Below, piece after piece: positions 44,090-53,082 of a stretch of DNA of 55,719 nt. The stretch lies in assembly GCA_035294245.1 (NCBI GenBank), contig DATGLG010000026.1, forward strand, positions 1-55,719, read 5' to 3'. The notes below the pieces were generated by a model that made no database searches, had not been told where the DNA came from, and saw nothing but the letters and a program-made list of their open reading frames with translations. The position numbers and the translations under genes are program-made. Origin of the DNA: DATGLG01 sp035294245 (GTDB lineage Bacteria; Pseudomonadota; Alphaproteobacteria; JACZXZ01). Each line of letters starts with the position of its first letter. The stretch's first letter is position 1.

Positions 44090-45361
44090 TCACTGCGCAG
44101 GTGCCGTATCGCCCTGCTTGCCGACAATCCTCATTTCCGGACAGAGGACCACGAACTTTCCGCCTTTGTTCAAGTACTCGGCGTTGCTTTCGATGATCTT
44201 TTGCGCGTGGACCCACGCCAGGATAACCGTGTAGTCGGGCATCCGCTTGCACAGCTCCGATGTCGGCACGATCGGGATACCGTCGCCGGACGAATATTTA
44301 CCGACCTTTTGCGGGTGATCATCGACGATGTATTCGATGGCGCCGGTCAGCCCGAGCTGGGATATCAAGGTGGGGCCGCTCCGCGCGGCGCCGTATCCGG
44401 CGATCGCCAAATTCTGCTCCCGCCATTCCTGGGCCAGGCGGCTCACGCGCTGCCTCAGCTGTCTCACCCTCTCGTTGAACTGTCGCAACGTGGCGATATC
44501 GTCGAGCCGACGTTGAGCCTCGAGCGCCAGCAATCGAGAGACGGACTCCTCGACGGGCCGGCTGCCCCCTTTGAGCTGCGCGGTTCCGATCAGCGCACCG
44601 TGCTGTATCGGCGCGCGGTCCGCCGCGATCAGCTCCAATCCGTGGCGATCGAGGAATCTGACCATGGGCTTCACCGAGTGGTGGCTCATATGCTCGTGGA
44701 AAATCGTCGCGATAAGCAGGCCGTCGATGATGTCGAGAAGATACTGCGCTTCGAAGACGAAGACTCCGCCTGGAGCGAGCATCGTCCGTACGCTTTCCGC
44801 CATCTCGCCGAGGTCGTCGGCATGAGCGAAGACGTTGAAGGCGCAGACGACGGATGCCGGACCGTGCTTTTCCCTTATGTCCCGCGCGAGATCCAGGGAC
44901 ATCAGCTTCGGGATGGTAGGAATTCCCGATGCGGTCGCCTTGCGTGCCACGGCCTCGGCCGGGTCGATGCCGAGCACATTAAATCCGGCGTCCTTGAACG
45001 GCCTGAGCAGGGACCCGTCATTGCTGCCGATATCGATCACCAGCGAGCCAGCCGGCGGCCGATAGGCGCGGATGACCTTGGCGGCGATCTGGCCAAAATG
45101 CTCGGGCATGCCCTTCGCATCGCTGGAATAATAGGTGTAGTTGCTCCACAGGCTCTTGGAATCGACGACGTCAAGCTGCTGAACGTGCCCGCAATCGCGG
45201 CACATATATACATCGACGGGGAAGCGCGGCGCCTTGGACGCCGTCTCGCGGTCAGCGCAGTAGTTCTCCGCCAAGGGTATCGGCTCGAGCTTGACCACGA
45301 GCTCCACGTTCGGGGAATCGCAGAGGCGGCATGTTTCTCTATGACGGATCGTGACTGTCAC
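44090..45361 (-). CDS. Sugar C-methyltransferase (TylC3/NovU type)
   Basis: 423 residues with three parts. N-terminal zinc-binding piece with CRLC and CRDCGH (four Cys). SAM domain with LVIDIGSNDGSLLRPF near 105, and the characteristic FHEHMSHHS near 220 corresponding to the catalytic YHEHxxY region. C-terminal domain IAGYGAARSGPTLISQLG, IEYIVDDHPQKVGKYSSGDGIPI. Family enzymes add a C-methyl branch to NDP-4-keto sugars, so a branched deoxysugar may be made here. Four bases from the next gene upstream. Confidence 0.9.
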   Translation of the reverse strand: MTVTIRHRETCRLCDSPNVELVVKLEPIPLAENYCADRETASKAPRFPVDVYMCRDCGHVQQLDVVDSKSLWSNYTYYSSDAKGMPEHFGQIAAKVIRAYRPPAGSLVIDIGSNDGSLLRPFKDAGFNVLGIDPAEAVARKATASGIPTIPKLMSLDLARDIREKHGPASVVCAFNVFAHADDLGEMAESVRTMLAPGGVFVFEAQYLLDIIDGLLIATIFHEHMSHHSVKPMVRFLDRHGLELIAADRAPIQHGALIGTAQLKGGSRPVEESVSRLLALEAQRRLDDIATLRQFNERVRQLRQRVSRLAQEWREQNLAIAGYGAARSGPTLISQLGLTGAIEYIVDDHPQKVGKYSSGDGIPIVPTSELCKRMPDYTVILAWVHAQKIIESNAEYLNKGGKFVVLCPEMRIVGKQGDTAPAQ

Positions 45362-45364
45362 GGG

Positions 45365-46279
45365 CTACCCCTCCTGTCGATGTTCCATTTCCGAAACCAA
45401 ATCGTCGACGACGTCGTTCAGCGGTTGTGGGGCGATCCCGGTGAGTCGCGTCGTCCGGCTCATTCCGAGTCCGCTGTAGCGCGGCTTGAAGAGGATGTTG
45501 ATACCCCGTTCCACGGCGGTTGTCGGGGCGATCAATCTTGCATCGATTGCGAGCTTCCGGGCGAAGGCCTCGGCAAGATCGACATAGGTCACGTTCTCCG
45601 CCCCGGATAGGTGAAGATTGCCGGAGACGCGCTTCTCACCGATGGTGGCGAGCGCTTCGCCGACGAAACGGGCGGACATGGGGGCGAAGGTCAGATCGGA
45701 AAAAGGCGTTACCACTTCGCCGCGCGCCCATGCCGCAAACCAGGCCGGCAAAGGCGAGACGCCGGGCGCCAGTATTTTCGTGAGGCGGACGACGCTCAGC
45801 CGGCTCAGGGCATTCAAGTCGCGGGCGGCCGACCGGATGGATTTTTCTCCTTCGGACTTCTGCCGTGCATAGGCGATGCCCGGGGCATGCGGATCGTCCT
45901 CGGCCGGCCAAGGGCGCTCGCCGCCAAACACCGCATTCGTCGAAATAAACGTGACGAACAGGCCTTGCCGGAGCAGGGACGCGGCCAGCCGCGGAATGCA
46001 TTGGGCATTGATGTGATGCGTGAGCGGGTCCTTCTCACAACGGTTGTAATCCGTCGCGGCGGCAATGATGAGCGCGTGCCCAACCTCGGGCGGTGCGCGG
46101 AACGGTGCGTCGCTCTCGAAATCGAGATAGACGCGTCGAGCATTGACCGTCTCGCGGCGGCGCGTGCTGGCGAGCACGAGAGCACCGCGGCGCTCGAGCG
46201 CCAGAACGGTTCGACCGCCGACGAGGCTGTCGCCACCAACGACCAGGAAACCGTCCCTGTCCCTAACCGACACGGCCAT
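45365..46279 (-). CDS. RmlD-like NAD(P)-dependent sugar reductase
   Basis: 304-residue short-chain dehydrogenase/reductase of the dTDP-4-dehydrorhamnose reductase type. N-terminal GFLVVGGDSLVGGRTVLALERRG, a modified GxxGxxG; TFISTNAVFGG near 112; catalytic Tyr-X3-Lys in YARQKSEGEK near 142; ENVTYVDLAEAFARKL at the C-terminal half. It could reduce a 4-keto sugar made upstream. Overlaps the cupin gene by 17 bases, so coupled. Confidence 0.85.
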   Translation of the reverse strand: MAVSVRDRDGFLVVGGDSLVGGRTVLALERRGALVLASTRRRETVNARRVYLDFESDAPFRAPPEVGHALIIAAATDYNRCEKDPLTHHINAQCIPRLAASLLRQGLFVTFISTNAVFGGERPWPAEDDPHAPGIAYARQKSEGEKSIRSAARDLNALSRLSVVRLTKILAPGVSPLPAWFAAWARGEVVTPFSDLTFAPMSARFVGEALATIGEKRVSGNLHLSGAENVTYVDLAEAFARKLAIDARLIAPTTAVERGINILFKPRYSGLGMSRTTRLTGIAPQPLNDVVDDLVSEMEHRQEG

Positions 46280-46808
46280 TCTGCTCCAGATGTCGCGCCA
46301 CGGCCCCGGAAACGCCGTTCATATAGCGGCGCACCGCGAGATGGTCGCTCTCGGGAGGGGCGAACGGCGCCAGGATCGTCCGGCCGCGGTCGAACGGGCC
46401 GTTCGTGATCTCGTGAACGACGAGAAAGTCCGTCCGAATTAGCAAGGTGTGGAACATGCTCGTGTCGAGCCGATAATAGAATCTGCGGCCGGACCGGGCG
46501 TCGCCGAGCTCGATCACGTCGACGACCGCGCCCGACTCATCGAACATAACGACATCGACCTGCCCCTCGATGATATGGAACGATTCCGAGGTTCCGACAT
46601 GTCGATGCGGATGGATATAGCTGGACGCCGCCATCGCGATGATCATCTCGTGCAGCGTGTCGTCGATGGACTTGTGCGCGCAGATGCGCGCCCGCTTTCG
46701 GGCGCTGCGTTCCGCCTGACGCTTTATGAAGACCACCTCGTCCGACCCGAGCCGGACGATTGGCTCCGCCGCGATGAAGACCTCGTCATTGATCCTGCGC
46801 AGGTTCAT
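46263..46808 (-). CDS. WbuC-family cupin
   Basis: 181 residues. Cupin motif 1 with metal ligands in HPHRHVGTSESFHIIEGQVDVVMFDE near residue 66-85, and YYRLDTSMFHTLLIRTDFLVVHEITNGPFDR as motif 2. WbuC proteins occur in O-antigen clusters; activity is not well defined. Start overlaps the next methyltransferase gene stop by four bases (ATGA). Confidence 0.88.
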   Translation of the reverse strand: MNLRRINDEVFIAAEPIVRLGSDEVVFIKRQAERSARKRARICAHKSIDDTLHEMIIAMAASSYIHPHRHVGTSESFHIIEGQVDVVMFDESGAVVDVIELGDARSGRRFYYRLDTSMFHTLLIRTDFLVVHEITNGPFDRGRTILAPFAPPESDHLAVRRYMNGVSGAVARHLEQNGRVG

Positions 46809-48061
46809 GCGGCGCTCGCGTTATGGACCGAATTGTTCCCGAGGGCGAAAATGGACAGGAACTTGCCGCCGCGGTCGAGATAACGTCCGTGCTTGGCGAT
46901 GAGCTTTTGCTCGCTTTCGGCGCTTAGCGCCAAGAGACATATATCAACGCCGTCGAGGGCGGCGGAGCTGCGGATCGGCAGGCGCGATCCGGGCATCAGG
47001 AGCTCCTGCTTCTTGGGATGATCGTCGATGACGCAGTCGATCCAGGCGTGGAGTCCGTGCAGATTGATGAACCTCACCGCAAGGTGACCGGCGCCGAAAA
47101 CGGCGATCCGCTTCCCTTGCCGCCGCCAATTCTGCAGCGACGACTGCAATCGGGCGGTGACCTCGCCGTAGCGCTTCGAGAACGCCGCGCCATCCGCGAG
47201 GAGAGCTGCGGGGGCCCGTGTCTCGGAGCGGCTTGGCCCGGTCGGAGCCTGGTTCGCGAGTATCCCTATCAAATGATCTTCAAAGGGATAAGGATAAGCG
47301 AAAACGTCTTTGCAGGCCAAATTTGCATGCCCCGCGACCGCGGCTAACGTGGACGACGAAAAATACGTTATGTGCTCTTCCCAAACGAAGCTGTAGTCGC
47401 ACGCTTCGATGAATTTCGTGCAGTCGGGGATCTCGAGGAGCAGATAGCCGCCCGGCCGGACAAGCATGCTCATGACCGAGAGAAATCCCACGGGATCGTG
47501 CGCATGCTCCAGCACATGCCGGACCAGCAAGACATCCGCCTTGCCATGCTGTGCGACGAGCCCCGAAGCGGTTGCCGGTCGCATCACGGCTTGGATCGAT
47601 TCAAGCCCTGCCTTTGGATCGTCGATCGCGAGGTCGGCGCGAACATCGTAGCGGTACGTATTTGTGAACCCGAGGCGATTGAACCGCTGCAGCATGGTGT
47701 CGTCTTTATAGGTGAGGCCGACGATCCGCGAGTCGCGATTCAGGCCGGGTAAGCTGCATAGGCGTGCGACCAGATCGTCGAGATGACGCTCGGGCTCATT
47801 ATAAGTCAGCCACTCGAAGCGCGGCCGTACCATCGCGGGCGCCATGGGCGCCACCAGCTGAAGAAGTCCGCACGCACTGCATTGACCGATCACGAGGGGA
47901 TGCGCATCCGCGCTTCGCTCGGTCATGGTCTCGAAGCGATTGCTTGGCGGCTGTGGGCCGAAGTCGAGAAGCACCGCCACCGCATCCGTTTGACAGCTTC
48001 GGCACCGCTGCGGCGCGTGATCCCAAGACGATCCGCGATTCGTCATCGATAGGCTTTCCAT
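46805..48061 (-). CDS. C-methyltransferase-like protein with altered SAM motif
   Basis: 418 residues, same architecture as the 44090 protein: Cys pairs CRSC and CSACGL at the N-terminus, EIPDC, FVWEEHITYFSSSTL near 225 in place of the HEH motif, and a C-terminal part with RIAVFGAGHLAVRFINLHGL and CVIDDHPKKQELLMPGSRLPI. Motif I, normally V(I/L)DIGxNDG, reads IVGLTYKDDTML, so ordinary SAM binding is doubtful or changed. It may act as a different sugar-modifying enzyme. Methyltransferase name is by similarity. Confidence 0.8.
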   Translation of the reverse strand: MESLSMTNRGSSWDHAPQRCRSCQTDAVAVLLDFGPQPPSNRFETMTERSADAHPLVIGQCSACGLLQLVAPMAPAMVRPRFEWLTYNEPERHLDDLVARLCSLPGLNRDSRIVGLTYKDDTMLQRFNRLGFTNTYRYDVRADLAIDDPKAGLESIQAVMRPATASGLVAQHGKADVLLVRHVLEHAHDPVGFLSVMSMLVRPGGYLLLEIPDCTKFIEACDYSFVWEEHITYFSSSTLAAVAGHANLACKDVFAYPYPFEDHLIGILANQAPTGPSRSETRAPAALLADGAAFSKRYGEVTARLQSSLQNWRRQGKRIAVFGAGHLAVRFINLHGLHAWIDCVIDDHPKKQELLMPGSRLPIRSSAALDGVDICLLALSAESEQKLIAKHGRYLDRGGKFLSIFALGNNSVHNASAA

Positions 48062-48101
48062 GGTCCAGAGCTACCGGAAACAGAGCCACAGGAGAGACAT
48101 C

Positions 48102-48839
48102 TCAGCCGTATTGCTGCAACACGTCCTTGACCGGCCCGCTGGCGGCGATCCGCCCGCCCTCGAGCAGGACCGCCTTGGTGCAGACGCGCTCGATCAGCGC
48201 GGGGTTGTGCGAGGCGAGCACCACGATGCCGGCGCTGCCGACGAAGCTCTCGAGCCGGCGCTGGGCCTTCTCCATGAAGGCGGCGTCGCCGACGCCGATC
48301 CATTCGTCCATCAGCAGGATCTCCGGCTCGATGCAGGTGCAGACCGCAAAGGCGAGCCGCAGCATCATGCCGGTGGAATAGGTATGCGCCGGCATGGCCA
48401 GGTAATCCCCGAGCTCGGTGAAGGCGGCGATCTCCTCGGTGCGCGCGCGGATCTCCGCCGGCCTCAGGCCGAGGAACAAGCCGCGCATCATGATGTTCTC
48501 ATACCCGGTCAGCTCGCCGTCGAGGCCGAGCGATATGTTGAGGAGGGACGACACGTGGCCCAGGCGCCGCACCGTTCCCATCGTCGGCTGATAGACGCCG
48601 CCCAGCACGCGCAGCAGCGTCGTCTTGCCCGCGCCGTTGCGGCCGACCAGCCCGATGCGGTCGCCGTGCTCGAAGGTCAGGCTCACATTGTCGAGGGCGC
48701 GCACGGATACGCTCATGCCCTGGCCGCGCCCGATCCGCCCGCCCGCACCCTTCTCCAGGAGACTGTTCTTCAGCGAGCGCGTATTCGCGCTGTAGACCGG
48801 GAAATCGACCGTGACGGAGTCGAGCTGAACGCTGGCCAT
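48102..48839 (-). CDS. ABC exporter ATPase (Wzt/KpsT/TagH type)
   Basis: 245 residues. Walker A GLVGRNGAGKTTLLRVL near 65, polysaccharide-exporter signature YSTGMMLRLAFAV, Walker B ILLMDEWIGVGDAAF, H loop VLASHNPALI. The protein ends soon after the ATPase fold, so it lacks the carbohydrate-binding C-terminal domain of long Wzt; this points to a capsule or short type export. ATG 48839 lies five bases after the permease gene. The Arg-rich frame farther upstream is spurious. Confidence 0.92.
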   Translation of the reverse strand: MASVQLDSVTVDFPVYSANTRSLKNSLLEKGAGGRIGRGQGMSVSVRALDNVSLTFEHGDRIGLVGRNGAGKTTLLRVLGGVYQPTMGTVRRLGHVSSLLNISLGLDGELTGYENIMMRGLFLGLRPAEIRARTEEIAAFTELGDYLAMPAHTYSTGMMLRLAFAVCTCIEPEILLMDEWIGVGDAAFMEKAQRRLESFVGSAGIVVLASHNPALIERVCTKAVLLEGGRIAASGPVKDVLQQYG

Positions 48840-48844
48840 GGCCG

Positions 48845-49753
48845 TCACGTCCAATAGGCGATGCGCCACGAATAGCGCCGGTACATTGCGAGGGTCACGA
48901 GCCAGCCGGCGACGGTGACGCCGAGGGCCACGAGCCAGGAGACGAGCCCCGGCGCCTGCCCCAGGAGCGGCCCCCGCACCAGCTCGAGGAAATGATAGAA
49001 GGGGTTGAGCTGAATGAGGAAGGCGCGGCCGGGCAGCGATTGCGGCTGCCAGATGACCGGCGTGATGAAGAACGTGACCTGCACCACGCTCGCGACGATC
49101 TGGGGGATGTCGCGAAAGCGGGCCGAGAGCAGGCCGAGCAGCAGGCCGACCCAGACGCCGTTGATGCAGAGGAGGGCGAGGCCGGGAAGGGCGAGAAGCC
49201 CGGCCCAGCCCGGCCAGATCGAGAAGATGATGGCGACGAAGACGAAGATGACGAGATTGTGCGCGAAGATGATGAGGTTGCGCCACACGGTGCGGTAGGC
49301 ATGGACGGAGAGCGGCAGGTTCACCTGCTTGATGATGCTCTCGGCCCCGATGAAGATGCTGCAGCCGTCGGTGATGAAGCTGGCGATCAGGCCCCAGACG
49401 ATGAAGCCGAGCGTGATGAATGGCAGATAAGTCGCGACATCGATCTTGAACAGGCCGGCATAGAGCAGGCCCAATGAGGCCACCATCACGCCCATGCTGA
49501 TGGTGAGCCAGAACGGCCCAATCTTGGAGCGGCGGTAGCGCTGGCGGATATCCTGCCAGCCGAGCAGGCCCCAGAGATAGGATGCGCGCGCGCCCGCGAT
49601 GATGTCGGAAACGGCGAGCGCTGCGCGCTCGTTGCCGGGAGATACGGTGACATAGGCGGGATCGGATGGAGCCATGGCCTCGCGCGCGCCCGGCGGCGCC
49701 TTATCTCCGGCCGCCCCCGAGGCGGCGCGCGTTTCGATCCGCACATATTCCAA
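48845..49753 (-). CDS. ABC-2 polysaccharide export permease (Wzm/TagG type)
   Basis: 302 residues with six membrane helices. Hallmarks: LLGWQDIRQRYRRSKIGPFWLTISMGVMV and GCSIFIGAESIIKQVNLPLSVHAYRTVWRNLIIF; the C-terminal PVIWQPQSLPG and LNPFYHFLELVRGPLLG match the family. A TTG at 49753 has GAGGGAG seven bases upstream; ATG 49675 is an alternative. It is the first gene of the minus-strand glycan operon. The 228 bases above it (49754-49981) show no gene. Confidence 0.92.
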   Translation of the reverse strand: MEYVRIETRAASGAAGDKAPPGAREAMAPSDPAYVTVSPGNERAALAVSDIIAGARASYLWGLLGWQDIRQRYRRSKIGPFWLTISMGVMVASLGLLYAGLFKIDVATYLPFITLGFIVWGLIASFITDGCSIFIGAESIIKQVNLPLSVHAYRTVWRNLIIFAHNLVIFVFVAIIFSIWPGWAGLLALPGLALLCINGVWVGLLLGLLSARFRDIPQIVASVVQVTFFITPVIWQPQSLPGRAFLIQLNPFYHFLELVRGPLLGQAPGLVSWLVALGVTVAGWLVTLAMYRRYSWRIAYWT

Positions 49754-49981
49754 ATCGTATCTCCCTCGCCAGGATCATCCACCGGCGGTCGCTTGTCCGC
49801 GGCACTCTTCCTATCGGCAATGGCTTGAGGAAGAGACCGGCGCCCGCGGCGCGGCCTCTCCAATCGCGGAGAACCAATAGCGGAGAAGTCGGGTCGGCGC
49901 AACCCGGGACGGCGCGCCCGCCCGGGTGGCGCACGCGGCGAGAGAGCAAAGCTGTCGCGGTGAGGGGCGGTCGTCGCGCGC

Positions 49982-50923
49982 TCAGCCCGAGCCGCTGCTC
50001 CCCGCCTGCGGCAGGCCCGAGGCGAATGGCGAGGGCGCGCTCGGGTTAGCACCCGGCGCCGGGCCGAGGCCCGGCATCGTGGGGAGGGTCCCGCTCGCGC
50101 CCGGCGCCGGCAGCCCCGGGAGGGCGGCGGGTGTCGCGCTCGACGGCGGCAGGAGCGACGGCAGCAACAGGGCCGAGAACTCGAGATTCGCGACCTGGCT
50201 CTGGAAGCCGGCGACCATCGCCGCCTCATAGGCCTGGAGGCCCTGCTGCTGGGCGAGGAGGGCCGCGGTGTCGGCGGCACCCCCCACGAGCTGCTGATCG
50301 AGGACGCTCTGCTGCAAGGTCTGCGACTCCATGACGAGGCTGCCGCCGGGCCCGGCATAGTTGCTCGCGAGGCAGTCGAAGGCGAGCGCTGCCTGGTTCA
50401 GCACCGCGACCGTGCCGGTGGGATCGGCGGCATAGGCGGATTGCAGCGTGCCGGCGTCGAGGGCGAGCGTGCCGTCGGGCTGGATCGAGATGCCGAGCTG
50501 GGCGAGGCTCGTGGTGGCGCCGCCGACATTGAAGCTCTGGCTCAGCGTGCTGCTCAGATCCGCCATGAGCTGCGCCGCGTTGGGATCGGTCGCGAGCGAG
50601 CCGGAGCTGCCGGTGAGGCTGCTGAGCGTGCTCAGCAAATTGTTATAGGCGTCGATGAGGCTTTGCGCCGCCGCGGTAATGTCGCCGCTCACCTGGCCCG
50701 GCGCCTCGAGGCTCTGCATCGCCGTCTGCATGGTCGCGACCCCGGCGGTCAATTGGCCGAGTGCTGAGATCTGCACCTCGTCGGCGTTGATCGCGCTCGC
50801 GTTGGCGGATGCAGCGCCCTGCCCGGCCGCGGGCGGCGCGAGCAGCGAGGGGTTGAGTCCATAGACGCCCGGCACATCGTAGGATTCGAGGAGGGCGTAG
50901 TAGCTCATCGGGTTGATGGTCAT
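49982..50923 (-). CDS. Orphan FliD_C-like (flagellar cap domain) protein
   Basis: 313 residues. Residues about 60-190 resemble the conserved C-terminal domain of the flagellar hook-associated protein FliD, with ITAAAQSLIDAYNNLLSTLSSLTGSSG and LAQLGISIQPDGTLALDAGTLQSAYAADPTGTVAVLN. The C-terminus is a Pro/Ala/Gly/Ser tail of about 60 residues. Full FliD has about 450-650 residues and no such tail. No other flagellar gene is near. ATG 50923 with AGGTGCGC in front. It could be a diverged cap-like or secreted protein. Confidence 0.7.
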   Translation of the reverse strand: MTINPMSYYALLESYDVPGVYGLNPSLLAPPAAGQGAASANASAINADEVQISALGQLTAGVATMQTAMQSLEAPGQVSGDITAAAQSLIDAYNNLLSTLSSLTGSSGSLATDPNAAQLMADLSSTLSQSFNVGGATTSLAQLGISIQPDGTLALDAGTLQSAYAADPTGTVAVLNQAALAFDCLASNYAGPGGSLVMESQTLQQSVLDQQLVGGAADTAALLAQQQGLQAYEAAMVAGFQSQVANLEFSALLLPSLLPPSSATPAALPGLPAPGASGTLPTMPGLGPAPGANPSAPSPFASGLPQAGSSGSG

Positions 50924-51090
50924 GGCGCACCTTTTTCCTCAGCGCGCCCCGGGCGGGGTGGCCGGGATGCGCGGCGCTATCGAGCGCCGATCGTATCTAT
51001 AAGGGCGAGCCGTTGAGGATTATTTACCAATGCTTAGGATACTAAGCAATTATGCGATAAATGCCGCTAAAATTTATGGCAACCTGCGGC

Positions 51091-51182
51091 GATCGCGAGC
51101 TCCATGGGGGCGAAGCGATCCAAGTCTTTCGCAAATATTCTGGATGGCTTCCCCCTCGCGAGGCTCAGGGTCGCCATGACGG
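51091..51182. repeat. Interspersed palindromic repeat (family B)
   Basis: Arms gatcgcgagctccatggggg / ccctcgcgaggctcagggtc and inner gcgatccaa / ctggatggc. Lies in the 288-base gap 50924-51211, which also contains an AT-rich piece (51000-51070) with no gene found. Confidence 0.6.
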
Positions 51183-51211
51183 CGACAGCGGGAGCACGCC
51201 GCTTCGCGGCC

Positions 51212-51934
51212 CTACGCCGCGGCGGCGACGCCGTCCACGGCGCGGCGCAGCGCCGCACGCGCCAGGAGGCGCGTCGAGTCGAGGGTGGGGAGCGGCGAGT
51301 TGGCGTCGCTCATGATGAGGGGAATCTCGGTGCAGCCGAGCACGACGGCGTCGCAGCCTTCGTCCCGCATCCGCGCGATCACGCGCCGGTGATAGGCGAT
51401 CGCCTCGGGCTTGAGGATGCCGTAGACGAGCTCGTCCATGATGATGCGGTTGATCTCGTCCCGCTCGGCGTCGGTCGGGCGCAGATAGGCGAGGCCGCGC
51501 GCCGCGAGCTTCTCGGGATAGACCTCGCTCGCGACGAGCCAGCGTGTGCCGAGCAGGCCGAGGCGGCGGAAGCCACGCGCCGCGGCCTCGGCGGCGACCA
51601 CCTCGGCGATATGCAGCCAGGGCAGGGGCGAGCGCCGCTCGATATGCGGCAGCGCCTGGTGGATGGTGTTGTCGGGACAGATGAGGAAATCGGCGCCGAG
51701 CTTCGCCAGCTTCTCCGCGGAGGCGAGCATGATCTCGCCGACGCCCGGCCAGTCGCCGCGCTCGAGGCAGGACACGTAGTCCGCGAGCGAGGGCGTGTGC
51801 AGCGACACCTCGGGATGGGCGTGGGGGCCGAGGAGGGCCGAACCCTCGGCGCAGATGGTGCGGTAGCAGAGGGCAGCACCCTCCGCGGAGCAGCCGACGA
51901 TTCCGATGTGCCGGGATTTGACGTGCAGAGGCAT
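51212..51934 (-). CDS. Aspartate/glutamate racemase family protein
   Basis: 240 residues. Conserved pieces: IGIVGCSAEGAALCYRT at the start, FLICPDNTIHQALP near 85 with the first catalytic Cys, and DAVVLGCTEIPLIM near 200 with the second. This two-cysteine set defines aspartate racemases and related hydantoin/maleate enzymes. ATG 51934 has GAGGGACGG upstream. It may provide D-amino acids or recycle them, in line with the D-amino-acid theme elsewhere, but this is only suggestive. Confidence 0.9.
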   Translation of the reverse strand: MPLHVKSRHIGIVGCSAEGAALCYRTICAEGSALLGPHAHPEVSLHTPSLADYVSCLERGDWPGVGEIMLASAEKLAKLGADFLICPDNTIHQALPHIERRSPLPWLHIAEVVAAEAAARGFRRLGLLGTRWLVASEVYPEKLAARGLAYLRPTDAERDEINRIIMDELVYGILKPEAIAYHRRVIARMRDEGCDAVVLGCTEIPLIMSDANSPLPTLDSTRLLARAALRRAVDGVAAAA

Positions 51935-52021
51935 GATGTTGCCGTCCCTCGCGCGAGGTGGAGCGCTTGCGGCCGTTACTACGCGCCACTGTCGGAGAGT
52001 GAGTCAAGCGATCGCACCAGT

Positions 52022-52150
52022 CCCGTCATCGCGACCCCGAGCCTCGCGAGAGGGAAGCGATCCAGACCTTACCATTCGTCTGGATGGCTTCGTCCCGCGT
52101 CGCCTCGCTCCGCTCGGCGTCGCGCTCCTCGCCAGGACAGCGGGAGGAGT
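52022..52150. repeat. Interspersed palindromic repeat (family B)
   Basis: Begins gtcatcgcgaccccgagcct; inner arms gatccag / ctggatggc; second half cgtcgcctcgctccgctcgg. It fills the middle of the 284-base gap 51935-52218. No gene seen in the gap. Confidence 0.6.
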
Positions 52151-52218
52151 GCACCCGCTCGCGCGTGCTCTTCGCCACGACGAAGGGATGTAAATCGCGC
52201 GCCGCGCAACCGCCGCCA

Positions 52219-53082
52219 TCACTCGGGCGCGCCGTGGCCGGCGGCTATGCGCAGCACGCCGCGGATGAGATCGCGGAACGCGGCGTCGTAATTGCCGCCC
52301 TTACTGCCCCAGGCATAGTCGGTGCCCTGCCAGCGCAGGCGGAACCGCGCGACCCAGCCGGGAAGGTCCTCGTGGAACTCGAGGGTGCCGGCGACGACGG
52401 CATCGCCGGGGGCCGCGTCGCCGGGCTTGGGCTCCGGGAAGCCGTTGCGCCCGACGCCCCAGGCGGCGAGATCGGCGGCGCTCGGGAAGCGCACCGCGAG
52501 GCCGTAATCCGCGGCCTCGCCGGCGAAGGCCTCCCGCTGGTCGGCGCCCGCGGGCGTCTCGTAGGTGAGGAGGTAACGCTTGCCGTCGAAGCCCGTGATC
52601 GCCAGCACCGGCACGATGACGGGCCGCGCGCCGCGCCAGACTTTCATGTCCAGCTTCGCGAGGATGCGGTTGATCTGCTCCGGCACGAAATGGACGATGA
52701 GGTTGTAGGAGCGGTCGGAGGTGCCCTGGTCGTCATGGATCGGGACACCGGCCATCTGGTCGACATAGTCGAAGGAATCGACGAAGGCGTCGGCATGCTT
52801 GGCGAAGGCGTCGACGCGCGGGTCGCGCTCCAGCCGCGGCTCGCCGGTGAGCTTCACCAGCACGGCGCGCAGGCAGCGCGCGAAGCCGATGGGGCGCATG
52901 CGCATGTCGCGGCCGGTGACGATGGTGGTGGCCTGGTAATAGGTGCCCATCCCCGCCGCCGCAGCCACCGGCGCCGGCGCCATCCCGATAGCCCGCGCCG
53001 GCCCCGCCGACGCCGCCATCGCGAGGAAAGCGGCGAGCAGCGCCGCCGCGCGCCCCAATTGCCGAAAGCCTAGGCTCGCCAT
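52219..53082 (-). CDS. DUF2066 domain-containing exported protein
   Basis: 287 residues. Signal peptide with AALLAAFLAMAASAGPARA. The DUF2066 domain (about 45-280) includes TIVTGRDMRMRPIGFARCLRAVLVKLTGEPRL, YNLIVHFVPEQINRILAKLDMKVW, RPVIVPVLAI and WVARFRLRWQGTDYAW near the C-terminus. Function of the family is unknown; it is usual in proteobacterial genomes. ATG 53082 is preceded by AAAGGAGGAACGGG, an ideal site. Confidence 0.88.
   Translation of the reverse strand: MASLGFRQLGRAAALLAAFLAMAASAGPARAIGMAPAPVAAAAGMGTYYQATTIVTGRDMRMRPIGFARCLRAVLVKLTGEPRLERDPRVDAFAKHADAFVDSFDYVDQMAGVPIHDDQGTSDRSYNLIVHFVPEQINRILAKLDMKVWRGARPVIVPVLAITGFDGKRYLLTYETPAGADQREAFAGEAADYGLAVRFPSAADLAAWGVGRNGFPEPKPGDAAPGDAVVAGTLEFHEDLPGWVARFRLRWQGTDYAWGSKGGNYDAAFRDLIRGVLRIAAGHGAPE

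Noticed and set aside
49754..49981. 82-codon minus-strand frame upstream of the exporter permease
   Set aside because: Arg/Gly-rich, no ribosome site, composition like intergenic DNA.
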